Source: an uncultured Bacteroidales bacterium (GTDB lineage Bacteria > Bacteroidota > Bacteroidia > Bacteroidales > Paludibacteraceae). From it: DNA of 64,000 nucleotides. The notes beneath the pieces were generated by a model. That model was given only the letters and a program-made list of their open reading frames with translations. It was not told the origin of the DNA and did no database searches. The stretch's first letter is position 1. Every line of letters begins with the position of its first letter. The stretch spans positions 124,001 to 188,000 of the forward strand of contig CADCEV010000004.1 of assembly GCA_902800525.1 (NCBI GenBank). The letters are read 5' to 3'. Shown here piece after piece: positions 20,219 through 28,791 of the stretch. A program made the position numbers and the translations under genes.

Positions 20219-21724
20219 ATGAAGAAACTATCTATTATCATGGCGCTTTGTGCGCTGAGTCTGGTAGCAAACGCAGCTACCTACAACTACCTGTGTGCCA
20301 TTACGGAACTACAGGTGGACACATTAGCCAGCAAGACCAAGAACCAGTTTACGCTTTCTTGGACGCAGAAATGCAAGAACATTGCGGAATACAGTTCCAA
20401 ACCGACCGGAACGTACACCACCACCGTCAAACTGGTTCTCAATTCCGATGACCGGACCTTGGAGGGTACTTATACCACCGAGGGAGCCAGTCCTACCAGT
20501 TCGTCCGCGAACGTGAATGACCAGACGATCAACCTCGTGACCTCTGAACTCTATTACGGCACCACACGCCGTCTGTTGCGTTCGGATTCTATTTCCACCT
20601 TCACCATCATCAAGATTGATGACACCCACTACGGTATCAGTATAGGTCGTCTGTGCTTCACCGCAGCAGCGTTGGCTGACCGCAACAAGCACACCTATAA
20701 CTACAACTACTGCTATGCAGAAGAGGAGATTTTGGTGCAAGGTATTGAGCCCAAGCCGTATATCTTCGGCTATGACAGCGAGTACCACGCAGCGGTATAT
20801 AACTACGACATGACGGTGAACAGCATCAACGTCTTCCGCGATGATACCGAATATGAAGCGATCCGTTATTTCATGACGCTGAACTGTTCCGGCAAGAACC
20901 GCGAGGACAACACCGAGCGCAATTATGAGTTGCAGATGGCGATCTACCCCACTGATCCGAGTATCGTAGGCACTTTCGCTACCCAGGGAGGCAATCTCCT
21001 TTGGGCGTCCAACAGTTATGTCAAAGACCTGAAAGCCAATAAACTGCGTTACCTCGCCAACGACTCGCTCAGCTCAATTCAGATCGTCTCTACCGGCGAA
21101 AACCAATACGCATTCTTCGGTGGTCTCCTCATCTGTACGGACATGGACATGAACTACATGGCGGTTTACAACAAGAAACGCGTAGAGGCGGTGCACTACT
21201 ACCATTTCTCAGACAACAGCGGTGCGGGTATTCCGTTCAGCTATGACGAAAGCAAAACTTCCTTTGAGCTGACTCTCAGCAAAGTGGAAGTGGAGGCAAG
21301 TACCGAAAGCGGCGACGTGGTAAGCTACAGTCTGAACATCAGCGCATCGGAAGACAACATCGACTACCATGTGTCTGTAGATATCGAAGGCGCTAACTTG
21401 GCTGGCACCCACAACACGGATAACAGCCTTACCTTGTGGTCTTATGTAGAAAGAAGCAACCATGCATCTTATATCACTACCGGTTCGGCTGTATCAATCG
21501 TTGCAAAAGGGGCCGGTGTATATACCATCTCCGGCAGTCTGGTGTGCGAAAACGGGTTTAGCTATATTCTCAAAGCTTTTGATTTCTCGTATCAGACCGC
21601 TACCGGCATCCATAATGTACAAGGGGACGAGGTACAAAGTACCAAGATGATCGAGAATGGTGTTCTCTATCTGATAAACAATGGGGAGAAGTACAATATT
21701 CAAGGAGCAAAAGTAGTTAAATGA
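20219..21724 (+). CDS. Secreted protein with repeated beta-domains and C-terminal tail
   Basis: 501 residues with signal peptide MKKLSIIMALCALSLVANA. It contains three beta-rich domains of about 130-150 residues (near 21-175, 190-310, 330-460). The first is clearly related to the N-terminal domain of the giant surface protein: both carry the LVL-x-S-x-DRTLEG-x-Y-x-T pattern. The tail is GIHNVQGDEVQSTKMIENG...IQGAKVVK. A closely related pattern ([10 protein letters not shown]) appears in the unrelated activase at 47930, apparently through shared repeat DNA. Start codons are unambiguous because the preceding peptide gene ends 18 bp earlier. Function unknown; surface binding is a guess. Confidence 0.75.
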   Translation: MKKLSIIMALCALSLVANAATYNYLCAITELQVDTLASKTKNQFTLSWTQKCKNIAEYSSKPTGTYTTTVKLVLNSDDRTLEGTYTTEGASPTSSSANVNDQTINLVTSELYYGTTRRLLRSDSISTFTIIKIDDTHYGISIGRLCFTAAALADRNKHTYNYNYCYAEEEILVQGIEPKPYIFGYDSEYHAAVYNYDMTVNSINVFRDDTEYEAIRYFMTLNCSGKNREDNTERNYELQMAIYPTDPSIVGTFATQGGNLLWASNSYVKDLKANKLRYLANDSLSSIQIVSTGENQYAFFGGLLICTDMDMNYMAVYNKKRVEAVHYYHFSDNSGAGIPFSYDESKTSFELTLSKVEVEASTESGDVVSYSLNISASEDNIDYHVSVDIEGANLAGTHNTDNSLTLWSYVERSNHASYITTGSAVSIVAKGAGVYTISGSLVCENGFSYILKAFDFSYQTATGIHNVQGDEVQSTKMIENGVLYLINNGEKYNIQGAKVVK

Positions 21725-23637
21725 AACGTCTTTCGATGATTACACTGACAAGTCTGTTGGCCGTGACCTATGCCTCGGCGGCATTCAATCTGACCGCCTC
21801 CAAGGTGACGGTACAGGACTTGACGGTAGATAAATATAATTTCTTTGTCACCGTGGAAGCTGCCACTTCCACCGGTCAGTACGAGGTTTGCTTTGATGTA
21901 TGGCCCGCGACACGTTCGGTTATCGGTTCTTTCTCTGCACAAGAGCAAACAATCGGGTATGTCAGTAGCGCCGTGCATAAAACCAAAGCAAACGGCAAAG
22001 CCGTAGATATGTGGTATAGTTGCTACGATGATTCGGAAATCACGCTCACTATCGCCCAAAAGAACGACAGTGTTTGTACCCTGTCCGGCTCCATTCAGGC
22101 ATGGCGATCCGGCAGTAGTTACACCTATATCATCTCGGATTTCGATTTCACTTATACCGAAAAAGAGCCCGTGAACCCCGAGCCGGAGAAAGATCCTTAC
22201 CGATTTGAACCGACCGAGGCTACCTCATTCGCTTTCACAGCCGATGTCATTCATTTCCGCGACCGGAACGAATATATCGAAGTCACGCTCAATGAGATGG
22301 CGAACGAGACCTACAACTGGATAGAGCTCCGCCTCCTCTCAGACACCATGGCAATGCCTGCCGGCATCTACCCTATTGACAGCACTTGGACTGCCGGTAC
22401 ACTGACAGCCTCAGCCGGCTTTTTGGGCGGTACAAAAGGCGATGACCCATGTTATGTGGCGATCCGCGGAAACAAAGACGAATGGGGTCAATACACGCCT
22501 TATTATCTGAAAAGCGGCGCGCTGCAGGTCAGCTATAATGAACTCGGGGACACCATCACCATTTCCGGGAAAGTCATTTCCCGTAACGGCAGCGAGATCA
22601 ACGTCTTTGCCAAGAGTTACAACATGCTCTATGTCCCGGAAGAAACACCGCCGCAACCGGAGAAGGTGCAACTCGCTATCGACACCGTCTTCGTCACCTA
22701 TCGAAGCGACTTGTCCGATTCCCTGGCGAACATATACCTCTATACCTTCCAATTCAGCCATCACGATGACTACCCGACGGTGATTGCGGACATAACCACC
22801 TCCAAACCGATGGAATTGGAAGAAGGAGCCTATACGCTGCAGAACGGCAAACTGAGCGGTGTGCAACTGGCTCAAAACCAGTACGATTTCGAAGCGAACA
22901 TCTATACCGGCGCCGCATATACGTTTGTTACGGCGGAACTGAACTTGACGCAAGCCGGCGATAGTGCGTGGACATATGCCATGTACTTGCGCGACACTAT
23001 CGGTAGCGAATACAGCTTTGAGTTCAGCCAGGCGCCGCATATATACCATTACCCGCAACCGAAAGTGGATCCCAAAGAGGTGCCATTTGCCGATGAATCC
23101 AAAGAGAAAGCTACCATCACCGTGAACTTGGACACGCTTGTCTGGAATGATGCAACGGTTGCCAAAGACGGTATTCTGGATATTTACGTCACCCAGATCA
23201 ATGCCGACGTCAACGGCTTCCGGGCATACCTGCATTTGGGCTTCTACACCGATACCTCATACCCGCGAGAGGGAATCTATCCCGTTAATGGCAGCGAAGA
23301 AAACGGTACTTTCAGTGCATCCCTCGGACGTTTCGGCAGTGCTCTCATTCCTTGCTACCTCGCCTTGATGGACAATAACGGATGGGCACATGCCATCTGG
23401 TATATAACCGAAGGTTCTATCGCCCTGTCCTACAATGCACTCGGGCAACCCGTTCTGTCCGGTGATTGTACCTCCCATTACGGCTCAACGATCCACTTTA
23501 CTTATGCCCCCTCCGCGCAAGGTGTGGAGAATGTACAAGGGAACAAAGGACAAGGTACAAAGTACATTGAGAACGGAGTGCTCTTTATAAAGTACAAAGA
23601 GACAAAGTACAATGTACAAGGAGCGAAAGTTAATTGA
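21721..23637 (+). CDS. Secreted paralogue with four beta-domains and C-terminal tail
   Basis: 638 residues; overlaps the previous gene by four bases (ATGA), so translation is coupled. A signal peptide (about 20 residues) is followed by four related beta-domains near 20-145, 165-305, 315-450 and 460-600. Each includes a pattern like YPIDSTWTAGTLTAS...GFLGG or YPVNGSEENGTFSAS...GRFGS followed by a final GS-x-x-x-SYN-x-LG...SG element. The tail is GVENVQGNKGQGTKYIENG...VQGAKVN. The repeated domain also occurs in the 525-residue protein at 28792. No catalytic motif is visible. The stop codon lies in a 7-bp repeat array. Confidence 0.75.
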   Translation: MKRLSMITLTSLLAVTYASAAFNLTASKVTVQDLTVDKYNFFVTVEAATSTGQYEVCFDVWPATRSVIGSFSAQEQTIGYVSSAVHKTKANGKAVDMWYSCYDDSEITLTIAQKNDSVCTLSGSIQAWRSGSSYTYIISDFDFTYTEKEPVNPEPEKDPYRFEPTEATSFAFTADVIHFRDRNEYIEVTLNEMANETYNWIELRLLSDTMAMPAGIYPIDSTWTAGTLTASAGFLGGTKGDDPCYVAIRGNKDEWGQYTPYYLKSGALQVSYNELGDTITISGKVISRNGSEINVFAKSYNMLYVPEETPPQPEKVQLAIDTVFVTYRSDLSDSLANIYLYTFQFSHHDDYPTVIADITTSKPMELEEGAYTLQNGKLSGVQLAQNQYDFEANIYTGAAYTFVTAELNLTQAGDSAWTYAMYLRDTIGSEYSFEFSQAPHIYHYPQPKVDPKEVPFADESKEKATITVNLDTLVWNDATVAKDGILDIYVTQINADVNGFRAYLHLGFYTDTSYPREGIYPVNGSEENGTFSASLGRFGSALIPCYLALMDNNGWAHAIWYITEGSIALSYNALGQPVLSGDCTSHYGSTIHFTYAPSAQGVENVQGNKGQGTKYIENGVLFIKYKETKYNVQGAKVN

Positions 23638-23662
23638 TAATTGATATTGACAATTGATAATT
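23632..23662 (+). repeat. AATTGAT-type 7-bp repeats at the end of the secreted gene
   Basis: AATTGAT units at 23632, 23639 and 23652 with an imperfect 6-bp unit between them and a partial unit after. The array includes the stop codon of the preceding gene. The same unit occurs at 61359-61390. Confidence 0.8.
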
Positions 23663-23700
23663 AAAAAAATCGTCCTTCGGGGCGATTTTTTTATTTTTTT
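23663..23700 (+). terminator. Intrinsic terminator of the secreted-protein cluster
   Basis: A hairpin with A-rich 5' arm, TTCG tetraloop (23677-23680) and a GGGCGATTTTT 3' arm is followed by a long T tract. It separates the cluster from typA. Confidence 0.9.
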
Positions 23701-23720
23701 CTAAAAAAAATGCCCGAATA

Positions 23721-23752
23721 TTTGCATATATGCGATTTTTGTTGTATCTTTG
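23721..23752 (+). promoter_or_regulatory. Promoter of typA
   Basis: TTTG -33 box at 23721-23724 and -7 TATCTTTG at 23745-23752, spaced 20 bp; transcript start expected near 23759, 50 nt before the ATG. Confidence 0.85.
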
Positions 23753-23808
23753 CACGTTATTTTGGATTAGTATGCGCACAAGCGCACGAAAAGACAATTA
23801 TTTAAGGT

Positions 23809-25623
23809 ATGCAAAATATACGAAACATAGCAATTATTGCGCACGTCGATCATGGAAAAACAACTTTGGTCGATAAGATGCTCTACACCGCGAACGTGGT
23901 GAAACAACAGCAATCAGAGTTCAGCGATCAGCCCAAAGAGTTGATTTTGGATAACAACGACTTGGAGCGCGAACGCGGTATAACCATTCTCGCAAAGAAC
24001 GTAGCCATCGAGTACAAAGGCGTTAAAATCAACGTGATAGACACTCCGGGGCACGCGGATTTCGGCGGCGAAGTGGAGCGCGTACTGAACATGGCGGACG
24101 GCGTTCTGCTCTTGGTCGATGCCTTTGAAGGCCCAATGCCGCAGACACGGTTTGTACTGCAAAAAGCACTCGAATTGGGGCTGAAACCCATTGTGGTAAT
24201 CAACAAAGTGGACAAACTCAACTGCCGGCCGGACGAAGTGCAGGAAGAGGTATTCGACCTCATGTGTAACCTCAACGCAACCGATGATCAGTTGGATTTC
24301 CAGACCTTGTACGGCTCTGCCAAGAACGGCTGGATGTCGCGCGACTGGAAGAAACCAACCACCGACCTGACAGACCTAATGGACGCTATCATCGAGTATA
24401 TCCCCGCTCCCGAAGAGAACCCCGGTACGCCGCAAATGCTCGTCACATCGCTCGACTACAACTCCTATGTGGGTCGTATCGCCATCGGCCGTGTACACAG
24501 AGGTGAGTTCAAAGACGGACAGGCGGTGACGCTCGCAAAGAAAGATGGCACGATGGTCAAGACCAAGATCAAAGAACTGCACACGTTCTCCGGTATGGGC
24601 CACGTAAAAACCGACGTGGTCAAGAACGGCGACATCTGCGCAATGATCGGTATTGACGGCTTTGAGATCGGAGACACCGTTTGCGATGCCAACGAGCCGG
24701 AAGCTCTGAAACCGATCGCTATCGACGAGCCGACGATGAGCATGACCTTCTGCATCAACGACAGCCCGTTCTTCGGGCAGGACGGTAAGTTCGTGACCTC
24801 GCGCCACATTCAGGACCGTCTGAACAAGGAGTTGGAGAAAAACCTTGCTCTACGTGTGGAGAAAGGCGCGGAAGAGAGCAGTTGGCGTGTGTTCGGTCGT
24901 GGCGTCCTGCACTTGTCGGTACTTATCGAGACCATGCGTCGCGAGGGATATGAACTGCAAGTGGGTCAGCCGCAAGTGATCATCAAAGAGATCGATGGTG
25001 TCAAATGCGAGCCGGTGGAATCTCTGACCGTTAACACACCGGAAGAGTGCAGCGGTAAAATCATCGAGTTTGTATCGACCCACAAGGGCGAGATGACAAA
25101 GATGGAGATGATCAACGACCGGGTACACCTCGAGTTCACGATCCCGAGCCGCGGTATCATGGGTATGCGTACCTATGTGATGAACGTATCTGCCGGCGAA
25201 GCGATCATGGCGCACCGGTTCCTCGAGTATCAGCCGTGGAAAGGGGAGATCGTGAAACGCAACAACGGTTCGCTCATCGCCATGGAAGCAGGAACGGCGT
25301 ACGCTTATGCGCTGGATAAACTGCAAGACCGCGGTAAGTTTTTTATCGACCCGCAGGAAGAGGTCTATGCCGGACAGGTCGTTGGAGAGAATGCCAAAGA
25401 AGGAGACATCGTCATCAACGTAACAAAGTCCAAGAAACTGACGAATATGCGTTCCAAATCGGCGGACGACAAAGCCGTTCTGCCACCTCCGGTTCGCATG
25501 AGCCTCGAGGAAGCATTGGAGTACATCAAAGAGGATGAGTACGTAGAGGTAACACCGCACGCAATGCGTATCCGCAAAATCATACTCGACGAACTCGAGC
25601 GCAAACGCGCTGGGAGAGCATAA
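23809..25623 (+). CDS. typA: Ribosome-associated GTPase TypA/BipA
   Basis: Translational GTPase of the EF-G/LepA group that binds the 70S ribosome and helps 50S assembly, notably under cold or stress. The G1 motif AHVDHGKTT is at residues 10-18, the switch region RGITI near 58, [12 protein letters not shown] near 77 (G3) and NKVD near 131 (G4). The beta-barrel, EF-G-like domains and the TypA-specific C-terminal domain follow; length 604 is normal. It begins a run with tig and mpl on the same strand. Confidence 0.97.
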   Translation: MQNIRNIAIIAHVDHGKTTLVDKMLYTANVVKQQQSEFSDQPKELILDNNDLERERGITILAKNVAIEYKGVKINVIDTPGHADFGGEVERVLNMADGVLLLVDAFEGPMPQTRFVLQKALELGLKPIVVINKVDKLNCRPDEVQEEVFDLMCNLNATDDQLDFQTLYGSAKNGWMSRDWKKPTTDLTDLMDAIIEYIPAPEENPGTPQMLVTSLDYNSYVGRIAIGRVHRGEFKDGQAVTLAKKDGTMVKTKIKELHTFSGMGHVKTDVVKNGDICAMIGIDGFEIGDTVCDANEPEALKPIAIDEPTMSMTFCINDSPFFGQDGKFVTSRHIQDRLNKELEKNLALRVEKGAEESSWRVFGRGVLHLSVLIETMRREGYELQVGQPQVIIKEIDGVKCEPVESLTVNTPEECSGKIIEFVSTHKGEMTKMEMINDRVHLEFTIPSRGIMGMRTYVMNVSAGEAIMAHRFLEYQPWKGEIVKRNNGSLIAMEAGTAYAYALDKLQDRGKFFIDPQEEVYAGQVVGENAKEGDIVINVTKSKKLTNMRSKSADDKAVLPPPVRMSLEEALEYIKEDEYVEVTPHAMRIRKIILDELERKRAGRA

Positions 25624-25631
25624 ATTCGGTC

Positions 25632-25671
25632 GTGATCACAAGATCACGTGACCACGAAATTACGAAAAACA
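25632..25671 (+). repeat. Degenerate 8-bp repeats between typA and tig
   Basis: Units of eight start at 25632, 25640, 25648, 25656 and 25664: GTGATCAC, AAGATCAC, GTGACCAC, GAAATTAC and GAAAAACA. The first three are close matches and later ones decay, in register. Confidence 0.7.
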
Positions 25672-25690
25672 TTTAAAACAACAATAAAAA

Positions 25691-26773
25691 ATGAAAATCA
25701 ACCAAAGTGAATTGAAAGACCTGATGGCTGTAGTAACGCTGACAATTGAGCCGGCAGATTATCAGGACGAAGTAACCAAACAACTCAAACAAGTGCGCCA
25801 GAAAGCACAGATGCCGGGCTTCCGTCCGGGTATGGTACCTGCTGGGCTGGTTAAGAAAATGTACGGAAAAGGCGTATTGGCTGACGTATTGAACAAATTG
25901 GTAGGCGAGAACCTGCAGAAACACATCGAAGACAACAAACTGCAAATCTTGGGCGATCCGATGCCTAATGCGGAGCAAGGCAACGTGGATCTCGATCACG
26001 AGGACACCTTCACCTTTGCATTCGACATCGCAGTTGCTCCTGAGTTCGACGCAAAACTCAACGGCAAGAACAAACTGCCAATGTACACCATTGAAGCCAC
26101 CGACGAGATGGTCAACAAACAGGTAGAGGCATATGCAAGCCGCTTCGGAGAGTACATCCCCGAGGACAAAGAGAAAGGTACGAAAGCAGAGGTGAAACCT
26201 TGTGCTATCGACGCTGAACTCTTCGCAAAGGTATATGGCGCAGATGCTCCGAAAGATGAGGAGGCATTCCGTGCTCGCGTAAAAGAGGACATCGTTCGCT
26301 CGCTGGCGGAAGAAGCCAAATACCGCTTCGGAATCGACGTTAAAGACGCCGTAATGAAGAAGATGGAGAATGTGGTATTCCCCGTGGATTTCCTCAAACG
26401 CTGGGTGCTCGCTACTAACGAGAAAATGACCCAAGAAGACTTGGACAAGGACTTCGACAAGATGTTGGACGAACTCAAATGGCAACTCGCTAAGGATCAG
26501 TTGATGAAAGAGTACAAGATCGACGTGCAGAAAGAGGAAGTGGAAGCTTTCGCAAAACGCATTGCTAAAATGCAGTTCATGCAGTACGGTCTGATGAACG
26601 TTGAAGACGACATGCTGGCTAACTACGCTCAAGAGATGCTCAAACAAGAGAACCAACTTCGCGGCATCGTGGAGCGCGTAGCGGAAGACAAAATCTTCGA
26701 GGCGATCAAAGGCGTAGCCAAGATCGAAGAGAAAACCATCAGCCAGGAAGATTTCGACAAACTGTTTAAGTAA
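25691..26773 (+). CDS. tig: Trigger factor-like chaperone lacking the PPIase domain
   Basis: Ribosome-bound chaperone that meets nascent chains at the tunnel exit. The N-terminal ribosome-binding domain is intact: the signature PGFRPGMVPAGLVKKMYG is near residues 40-57. The C-terminal arm domain is also recognisable from about residue 190 (EEAFRARVKEDIVRSLAEEAKYRFGIDV). Between them, where the family usually has a roughly 100-residue FKBP-like prolyl isomerase domain, there are only about 25 residues (GEYIPEDKEKGTKAEVKP). Total length is 360 against about 430-450 elsewhere. The frame is clean, so this looks like a natural domain loss. Confidence 0.88.
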   Translation: MKINQSELKDLMAVVTLTIEPADYQDEVTKQLKQVRQKAQMPGFRPGMVPAGLVKKMYGKGVLADVLNKLVGENLQKHIEDNKLQILGDPMPNAEQGNVDLDHEDTFTFAFDIAVAPEFDAKLNGKNKLPMYTIEATDEMVNKQVEAYASRFGEYIPEDKEKGTKAEVKPCAIDAELFAKVYGADAPKDEEAFRARVKEDIVRSLAEEAKYRFGIDVKDAVMKKMENVVFPVDFLKRWVLATNEKMTQEDLDKDFDKMLDELKWQLAKDQLMKEYKIDVQKEEVEAFAKRIAKMQFMQYGLMNVEDDMLANYAQEMLKQENQLRGIVERVAEDKIFEAIKGVAKIEEKTISQEDFDKLFK

Positions 26774-26863
26774 ACGTAGTTTTCGTAATTTACGTAGTTT
26801 TCGTAATTTACGGAATTTACAGAAACAACGGAAACAACGGAAACAACGGAAACAACGGAAACA
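26774..26863 (+). repeat. Ten in-phase 9-bp repeats filling the tig-mpl junction
   Basis: The junction after the tig stop is ten consecutive 9-bp units. Five are of the NCGNANTTT type (26774, 26783, 26792, 26801, 26810) and five of the ACRGAAACA type (26819, 26828, 26837, 26846, 26855). A last 9-mer, ACACTAATG, ends in the mpl start codon. The two words share the same register. Confidence 0.92.
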
Positions 26864-26869
26864 ACACTA

Positions 26870-28249
26870 ATGACACGTATTCATTTCATAGCAATTGGTG
26901 GCGCGGCTATGCACAATTTGGCATTGGCCGTCGCCTCCAAAGCCGGGTACAAGGTAACGGGATCGGATGACGAGATCTTCGATCCCGCTTTGTCGCATTT
27001 ACGAGAGGCTGGTCTGTTGCCCGACGAGTTAGGTTGGCATCCCGAGCGGATTACGCGCGACATAGACGCTATTATATTAGGAATGCACGCGCGCGAAGAT
27101 AATCCGGAATTGGTCAAAGCACGAGAATTGGGGCTGAAAATCTACTCTTTCCCCGAATACCTCTACGAGCAGACCAAGGACAAAATCCGTATCGTAGTGG
27201 GCGGTTCACACGGTAAGACGACCACCACCTCCATGATCCTCTATGTGCTCCAACGTCTCGGCATTGAGGCGGACTACATGGTAGGCGCACAGATTGAAGG
27301 CTTTGAGAGAATGGTACGTCTCTCCGACACGGCGAAATACGCTGTTTTTGAGGGAGATGAGTACTTGACAAGCCCGCTGGATCTACGATCCAAGTTCCTC
27401 TGGTATCACCCGCACGTTGCTATTCTCACCGGTATTGCATGGGACCACATCAACGTATTCCCTACTTTCCCGGAATATGTGGACACTTTCCGTAAGTTTG
27501 TTCATTCCATTGAGCCCAACGGCTCGTTCATCTACTTCAAAGGCGATGAGAACCTCTGCCTCTTGGCTGAGGAAGTAAAGCAAAAGCAATCCTCCTCCCT
27601 TGAGGGGAGGTCGGGAGGGGTTTCCGTTATTCCTTACGACGCGTACGAAGGCGATGTCCCGATGCAGGTCTTCGGGCGTCATAACATGCAGAACATACAG
27701 GCAGCGATGCTCGCTTGTCATTGCATCGGCGTAGCACCGGATGATTTCTACCGCGAAATCAGTACGTTCACCGGAGCATCAAACCGTCTGGAGAAGATCT
27801 GCGAAACCGCGACATCCGTTGCATACAAGGATTTTGCGCACTCACCTTCAAAACTTAAAGCCACTATCAATGCCGTACGCGAACGCTATCCGGAAAAGAA
27901 ACTCATCGCGTGCATGGAGTTGCACACTTTCTCCAGTTTGATGGCGGATTTCCTGCCGCAATACAAAGATTGTATGAAGGAGGCGGATATAGCGTACGTC
28001 TATTTCAACCCGAAAGTCATTGAGCACAAACGCCTCACGCCTATCACGGCAGAAGAGGTACGCGACGCGTTCGGCTCTGAGAACGTAGAGGTCTTTACCG
28101 AGTCCGAATCCCTGCAAGACCGCTTGAAGGAACTTGTCCCCTCCCTTGTGGGGAGGCTGGGAGGGGTTTCTCTTCTCATGATGTCGAGCGGCACATTCGA
28201 CGGCATCGATGTAAAGTCCTTCGCCAAGCAGTTGCTGTGCACAGAATAA
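26870..28249 (+). CDS. mpl: Murein peptide ligase Mpl
   Basis: Recycles cell-wall tripeptide by joining it to UDP-N-acetylmuramic acid. Features are an N-terminal Rossmann start (IHFIAIGGAAMHNLA), the ATP-binding loop GGSHGKTTTT near residue 111, FEGDEYLTS near 164 and GASNRLEK near 306, all typical of the Mpl branch rather than MurC. Two in-frame insertions of a C/G-rich palindromic repeat are present, encoding SSLEGRSGGVS (about 242-252) and PSLVGRLGGVS (about 424-434). Neither breaks the frame and both seem to lie at loop positions outside the motifs. Confidence 0.92.
   Translation: MTRIHFIAIGGAAMHNLALAVASKAGYKVTGSDDEIFDPALSHLREAGLLPDELGWHPERITRDIDAIILGMHAREDNPELVKARELGLKIYSFPEYLYEQTKDKIRIVVGGSHGKTTTTSMILYVLQRLGIEADYMVGAQIEGFERMVRLSDTAKYAVFEGDEYLTSPLDLRSKFLWYHPHVAILTGIAWDHINVFPTFPEYVDTFRKFVHSIEPNGSFIYFKGDENLCLLAEEVKQKQSSSLEGRSGGVSVIPYDAYEGDVPMQVFGRHNMQNIQAAMLACHCIGVAPDDFYREISTFTGASNRLEKICETATSVAYKDFAHSPSKLKATINAVRERYPEKKLIACMELHTFSSLMADFLPQYKDCMKEADIAYVYFNPKVIEHKRLTPITAEEVRDAFGSENVEVFTESESLQDRLKELVPSLVGRLGGVSLLMMSSGTFDGIDVKSFAKQLLCTE
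27591..27625 (+). repeat. C/G-rich palindromic repeat, copy 1, in frame inside mpl
   Basis: A short hairpin (CCTCCC-TTGA-GGGGAGG) is followed by TCGGGAGGGGTTTCC. Same family as copies at 28138, 36997 (inverted), 48112 and 56314 (inverted). Confidence 0.85.
28138..28170 (+). repeat. C/G-rich palindromic repeat, copy 2, in frame inside mpl
   Basis: CCCCTCCC-TTGT-GGGGAGG followed by CTGGGAGGGGTTTC, aligned end to end with copy 1 and read in the same frame (SLVGRLGGVS against SLEGRSGGVS). Confidence 0.85.
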
Positions 28250-28404
28250 CGAATTACTACTAAATATAGATATTGACATCTATTATTAATTAATTTACTT
28301 ATTTACTAACAAAAAACTTACTAACATGAAGAAAATTACTTCCCTATGTTCAAGTTGGAAGTGCAACGATGATTAGTTAGAAAAGTAGATAAAATAGCAA
28401 TGTA

Positions 28405-28484
28405 AAATAAAAAACGTGGGCTGTGATTTGCACAGTCCACGGAAAATAAGTAATTTTGCAGTTGCCATGTACAAACACTTAAAT
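28405..28484 (-). ncRNA. Candidate ~80-nt minus-strand small RNA
   Basis: A minus-strand promoter (see next entry) would start transcription near 28484. A hairpin with a 10-bp stem including a G-U pair (28416-28440) followed on the minus strand by a T-rich run (28415-28405) would stop it. The transcript has no good reading frame of its own. It could be an sRNA, or the leader and terminator left after deletion of a gene. Confidence 0.4.
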
Positions 28485-28522
28485 TCAGCGCAAAGGTACG
28501 CAATTTTTTCGTTACTCGCAAA
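28427..28522. promoter_or_regulatory. Face-to-face promoters inside the decayed gene
   Basis: Forward: TTTG at 28427-28430 and TAATTTTG at 28451-28458, 20-bp spacing. Reverse: TTTG at 28522-28519 and TACCTTTG at 28498-28491, 20-bp spacing. The two transcripts would overlap by about 20 nt. Confidence 0.65.
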
Positions 28523-28791
28523 TAAAATTTCATTTTCTAAGATAGCGAAAACATTAAGTTTCCCGCAATCTTTCCATCCCCCAACATGTAAAGGAACGAA
28601 TGGTGTGATCCAAGTAGAAGCCCTTAACTCAAACGGCAAAGCCGTGCGTTGCCGTCTTTCCGGCAATACGCAGGCTATCGAGACCGTACAATATCAAAAC
28701 ACGGACGCACAGAAAACGCTCCACGAAGGACAACTATTCATCGAAAAGAACAATAAAACCTATAACGCACAAGGTATAATTATTAAATAAA

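Larger units (their letters stand above)
28326..28790 (+). pseudogene. Decayed secreted-protein gene: N-terminal stub and C-terminal tail
   Basis: A signal-peptide-like start MKKITSLCSSWKCNDD stops at 28376. About 220 bp later a frame resumes with GVIQVEALNSNGKAVRCRL and ends in the shared tail form (EGQLFIEKNNKTYNAQGIIIK, stop 28790). The body between is missing. The following gene at 28792 is a complete tailed protein, so a tandem paralogue was probably deleted. A 107-codon frame from an ATG at 28467, just after a forward promoter, could in principle still be expressed and would carry the tail without a signal peptide. Confidence 0.6.
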
